IMG/VR virus record: IMGVR_UViG_3300023174_003642
Location: 1-22,383 of that record
Length of the DNA: 22,383 nucleotides
Direction: 5' to 3' (one strand)
Source of the DNA: a virus
The notes beneath the pieces were generated by a model, which saw only the letters and a list, made by a program, of their open reading frames with translations, was not told where the DNA came from and ran no database searches. The translations under genes were made by a program, and so were the position numbers. This document shows, in pieces, positions 20,256 to 22,383 of the stretch; the first letter of the stretch is position 1; each line of letters begins with the position of its first letter.

Positions 20256-20378
20256 ATGCTTTGGATGTTTTTGTTTGGCGTTATTGTCGGAACTTTGGTT
20301 GGCGTATTTGTGGTCAGTACTCTTGAGGCAAACCACCTAGCCGAACTAAAAAACAATAGCGACACGCCGAAAATATAA
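20256..20378 (+). CDS. 40-residue membrane micro-protein
   Basis: MLWMFLFGVIVGTLVGVFVVSTL is a single transmembrane helix with GxxxG-like spacing, followed by a polar tail. GAGAGG lies 10 nt before the ATG, just past the previous stop. It closes the rightward operon before a strong hairpin. Confidence 0.6.
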   Translation: MLWMFLFGVIVGTLVGVFVVSTLEANHLAELKNNSDTPKI

Positions 20379-20382
20379 ACAC

Positions 20383-20440
20383 TTTTTGGGGGCTAAGTAT
20401 TATAACATCTTAGCCTCCAAAAACCCTTTGTTTTCAAGGG
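20383..20440 (+). terminator. Tandem hairpins ending the rightward operon
   Basis: TTTTTGGGGGCTAAG (20383-20397) pairs with CTTAGCCTCCAAAAA (20409-20423) over 15 bp with one G-U pair. A second stem ACCCTT/AAGGGT (20423-20440) follows, then CTCTTTAT. The long stem has no U-tract of its own, so it may also protect or process the mRNA. Confidence 0.55.
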
Positions 20441-20454
20441 TCTCTTTATAGAAG

Positions 20455-20495
20455 GGCGCGAATGGGTGCGCCTGTCTCACCACGCGCCACTTTTT
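20455..20495 (+). terminator. GC-rich stem followed by U-tract
   Basis: GGCGCG (20455-20460) pairs with CGCGCC (20483-20488), followed by ACTTTTT. With the tandem hairpins just upstream it separates the zinc-protein operon from the holin. The segment 20379-20567 holds no gene. Confidence 0.45.
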
Positions 20496-20567
20496 CGTCC
20501 GAACTTTTTTACCGTATCATTTGTTTATTGGACTTAATCCAAAGAACTTGACAACGGAGTACAAATA

Positions 20568-20978
20568 ATGTATGATACATTCTTCCTAACGGCGACACTA
20601 GAACGAGCCGTAAAGACCTTTGCTCAGACCTTTCTCGCCCTTGTTGGCGCAGACGCGGCGAGCGTTTTAACCGCTTCAACCGTTGACTCCGCAAAAGTTG
20701 CTGGCGGAGCGGCGATTCTTTCCATTCTCACTTCCCTAGCGTCTAGCGCATCGGGTCGCTCTGGTCCTTCACTTGCTGGCGAGACAACCGAACCCGACAC
20801 CCACCTAGTAACTTCCGTCGTGGTCGCACCGCCAAAGAAAAAGCCAGCCGCGAAAAAACCATTAACCGCAACGGTTTCCGTTTCTCCAACGCCAGTTACG
20901 CCTAAAGCGAAACCCGCTCCAAAGAAAGCCCCAGTTAAAAAGTCAACGGGGACACCAGTCATCAAAAAGAAACCGTAA
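20568..20978 (+). CDS. Holin (actinophage type)
   Basis: Membrane protein that sets lysis timing. The 136-residue product begins MYDTFFLTATLERAVKTFAQTFLALVGA, followed by AKVAGGAAILSILTSLASSASGRSGP. The ERAxKTFAQxxLALxGA...AxxxAxLSxLTSLAS pattern is that of the r1t-like holins of actinophages. Two hydrophobic segments lie at about 15-35 and 44-62, then a long Lys/Ala/Pro tail (88-136). GGAG lies 8 nt before the ATG. No endolysin gene adjoins it within the window; the candidate wall hydrolase is at 8.7-9.3 kb. Codon use is visibly richer in GCG/ACG/ACC than in the genes before 20.4 kb. Confidence 0.82.
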   Translation: MYDTFFLTATLERAVKTFAQTFLALVGADAASVLTASTVDSAKVAGGAAILSILTSLASSASGRSGPSLAGETTEPDTHLVTSVVVAPPKKKPAAKKPLTATVSVSPTPVTPKAKPAPKKAPVKKSTGTPVIKKKP

Positions 20979-21063
20979 TTATTATTTCCAGGGGCCTGGC
21001 GGCGAGACCTTAACCCCAGACAAATTTGACAAATGACACAAAGTATGATAGCGGCGAGCCGTT

Positions 21064-21084
21064 ATCCAAAACTGAAATTTTTTA
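21064..21084. repeat. 21-bp direct repeat, copy 1
   Basis: Core AAACTGAAATTTTTT. It is identical over 21 bases to 22213-22233, and both are followed within a few bases by ACGGCGTG. This copy is intergenic and runs into the AGGAG site of the next gene. In the matching frame it would encode SKTEIF then a stop. Confidence 0.85.
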
Positions 21085-21093
21085 GGAGACGGC

Positions 21094-22071
21094 GTGTCTG
21101 ACGAAGTTATTAAGTTCGAGACGGAGGGCAAGACCGTTGACCCAACGGATAGCCAACCGCGTCTCGATACACCGCTCGACCTGAGACCCGACCTTAGCGA
21201 ACTTGGTATTATAGAGCACGAACGCGGCGTGTGCGAAGATACATATGATAACCGTTCGACATTGCGGCGAGCCAAGTTAAACTGGGATGCTGTCTACGAC
21301 GCAACGGGTGGGGCAACGGGTCTTATCGCAGCCCGTAGCCAAGAGTCAATGCGCGAACGGCGTGTCCTTAGCCTCGCCGAAAAACGTCCCGTCTTAACGG
21401 ATGCTAAGAATCCAAACTCAGATTACCTAACGGGTGTCGACCTTTTGGTTGATGAAGCGGCGTGCCGAATCATTCCGCCATGGGTTGTTGGGGCAACCCG
21501 TAAGTGGGTAGCCGAACAAAACGAACCAACGGCGAGCCAAAAGCAACCCGCTGTATTACCAGCCCGCTGCAGGATTGTCAAGGATGACGGTATCCGCTGC
21601 ATGTTGTGGAGTTCCGGGAGAATCAAGGATGACGGCTTGTGCCGGGCGCATCTTAAATCGGTTCGCAAACCGGGCGAAGATGTTGAACGGGCGAGACGCA
21701 AACTCATCCAAGCCGCACCGTACGCTGTTGACGTTCTTGAAGATATGATGGAAAATGCTGAGTCGGAACCCGTAAAACTTAAAGCGGCGACCGAGATTCT
21801 TGACCGTGCTGGCGTGCGCGGAGGAACGGACCTCAGTGTGGACATCGAAGTTAACGATGCCCGTCCACCGCATGTGATTGTTGCAGAACGGCTTGCCCGC
21901 TTAGCGGCAGGAGCGGCGAGCCTCCAAAGCAGATTAACCGCAACGGATGATATAACCGATGCCGAGATAGTTGAAGATTCAACCAACGGCAAGACCGATG
22001 AGCCGCAGCGAAGCCCGGAAGTTATAACATCTGCAGATGACGCTGAAGGCGGCGAGACCGATGACGTTTAA
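21094..22071 (+). CDS. Zinc-knuckle protein, terminase-small-subunit-like C-terminus
   Basis: A 325-residue acidic protein. Residues 1-140 are unrecognised. A C-x9-C-x13-C-x2-H knuckle (Cys159, 169, 183, His186; CRIVKDDGIRCMLW...GLCRAH) is followed by a helical segment ending PVKLKAATEILDRAGVRGG (227-244). The combination of an RC..W....GLC.xH knuckle with an AA..ILDRAG helix occurs in actinophage proteins close to terminases, often called small terminase subunits; this is a resemblance, not proof. The acidic C-terminus is low complexity. The GTG start has AGGAG 5 nt upstream. The next gene overlaps its end. Confidence 0.6.
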   Translation: MSDEVIKFETEGKTVDPTDSQPRLDTPLDLRPDLSELGIIEHERGVCEDTYDNRSTLRRAKLNWDAVYDATGGATGLIAARSQESMRERRVLSLAEKRPVLTDAKNPNSDYLTGVDLLVDEAACRIIPPWVVGATRKWVAEQNEPTASQKQPAVLPARCRIVKDDGIRCMLWSSGRIKDDGLCRAHLKSVRKPGEDVERARRKLIQAAPYAVDVLEDMMENAESEPVKLKAATEILDRAGVRGGTDLSVDIEVNDARPPHVIVAERLARLAAGAASLQSRLTATDDITDAEIVEDSTNGKTDEPQRSPEVITSADDAEGGETDDV

Positions 22072-22234
22072 AGAAATGCTTGACAACGCTGAGGAACTTG
22101 CTACACTGCTAACCGCTGACATTCCGTTAGCGAAGACCCGCGAAGAACATATCCGTGTAACGGCGAGGGCGAATCACGCAACCGCTTTGGTTAACGCAAT
22201 GCGCGAGTCCGAATCCAAAACTGAAATTTTTTAA
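22061..22234 (+). CDS. Small helical protein, unknown
   Basis: A 57-residue protein starting MTFKEMLDNAEELATLL, mostly helical (HIRVTARANHATALVNAMRESE). The frame is open from an ATG at 22037, but ATG 22061 lies right after GGCGGCGAGACCG and overlaps the previous stop by 11 nt, the usual coupling distance. Its last codons (SKTEIF, stop) are encoded by the second copy of the 21-bp repeat. Confidence 0.55.
   Translation: MTFKEMLDNAEELATLLTADIPLAKTREEHIRVTARANHATALVNAMRESESKTEIF
22213..22233. repeat. 21-bp direct repeat, copy 2
   Basis: Identical to 21064-21084. Here it forms the 3' end and stop codon of the small helical gene. Confidence 0.85.
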
Positions 22235-22383
22235 CGGCGTGCCCGCACGGGACCCCGGAAAATATAATTGCGAGTACCCCATGGACACAAAACTCGATTT
22301 TGCAAAATTTATTTTTACGCTCTGAGCGAACGGCTTGCCAAAACTTGACGGGTTGACTAGGCTCAGGTTTGCCGTAGACAGAC
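22235..22383. other. Right-edge sequence without a clear gene
   Basis: A CCCG-ca-CGGG hairpin lies near 22242-22251. A GTG-started 28-codon frame (22239-22325) follows ACGGC as in the gene at 21094, but lacks a Shine-Dalgarno. TTGACT-N16-TAGACA near the edge (about 22354-22381) could be a promoter for a gene beyond the window. Confidence 0.3.

Noticed and set aside
20548-20576. Perfect-looking promoter TTGACA-N17-TATGAT
   Set aside because: The -10 would overlap the holin's start codon (ATG 20568), whose N-terminus matches the family. Transcripts from it would lack the start, so it is probably chance.
22037-22060. Earlier ATG for the small gene at the right end
   Set aside because: It lies deep within the preceding gene without a ribosome site; ATG 22061 has the usual overlap.

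Overview
The window reads as one stretch of a double-stranded DNA phage genome (or a closely related prophage). It has a terminase large subunit cut by the left edge, a holin, a peptidoglycan transglycosylase, phage-type nucleotide metabolism (B12-dependent ribonucleotide reductase, dCMP deaminase), a DNA methyltransferase, a tRNA and many tiny overlapping genes. The host is most likely an actinobacterium. Supporting this are a DUF3039 protein, a ClgR-like regulator, small membrane and zinc proteins of the kind seen in actinophages, and several genes with a TANNNT -10 box 6-7 nt before the ATG, the leaderless pattern common in Actinobacteria. The AT-rich composition of most of the window would fit low-GC freshwater actinobacteria; that is inference.

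Layout. 1-6.5 kb (all minus): terminase large subunit, a small HTH protein that may be the small terminase subunit, a membrane protein, a 697-residue secreted protein with seven Cys-Trp-Asp-Gly repeats and a rhamnose/galactose-binding (SUEL-type) lectin domain, a serine recombinase, a DUF1232 protein, a GH130-like beta-propeller, dCMP deaminase and a membrane peptide. 6.6-9.3 kb: an ABC-ATPase/GNAT fusion (minus) diverges from a glycosyltransferase and a secreted transglycosylase (plus). 9.5-11.7 kb (minus): a second glycosyltransferase, a small acidic protein and a second GH130-like propeller. 11.7-12.6 kb (plus): tRNA-Arg(UCU), a conserved phage protein and a CHAP-like protein that has lost its catalytic residues. 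12.6-19.25 kb (minus): DUF3039, zinc ribbon, class II ribonucleotide reductase, HAD phosphatase, a chain of overlapping micro-genes, DNA methyltransferase and a ClgR-like regulator. 19.25-19.7 kb: a divergent, AT-rich, hairpin-rich control region. 19.7-22.4 kb (plus): small acidic, zinc-binding and membrane proteins, then a more GC-rich segment with a holin, a protein with a zinc knuckle and terminase-small-like C-terminus, and a small partner gene.

Functional picture. The glycosyltransferase and GH130-like propeller each occur twice as paralogues around an ABC-ATPase/GNAT protein that resembles Mom-type DNA-modification acyltransferases. With the methyltransferase this suggests investment in modifying DNA or surface glycans. 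The secreted lectin beside the terminase would be a surface-exposed product on the infected cell. Nucleotide supply is handled by the ribonucleotide reductase and dCMP deaminase.

The most noteworthy items are the lectin/CWDG protein, the ABC-GNAT fusion with its paired glyco genes, the CHAP pseudoenzyme, the leaderless promoter set, the origin-like divergent region at 19.3-19.6 kb, and the motif-rich compositional island after 20.45 kb.
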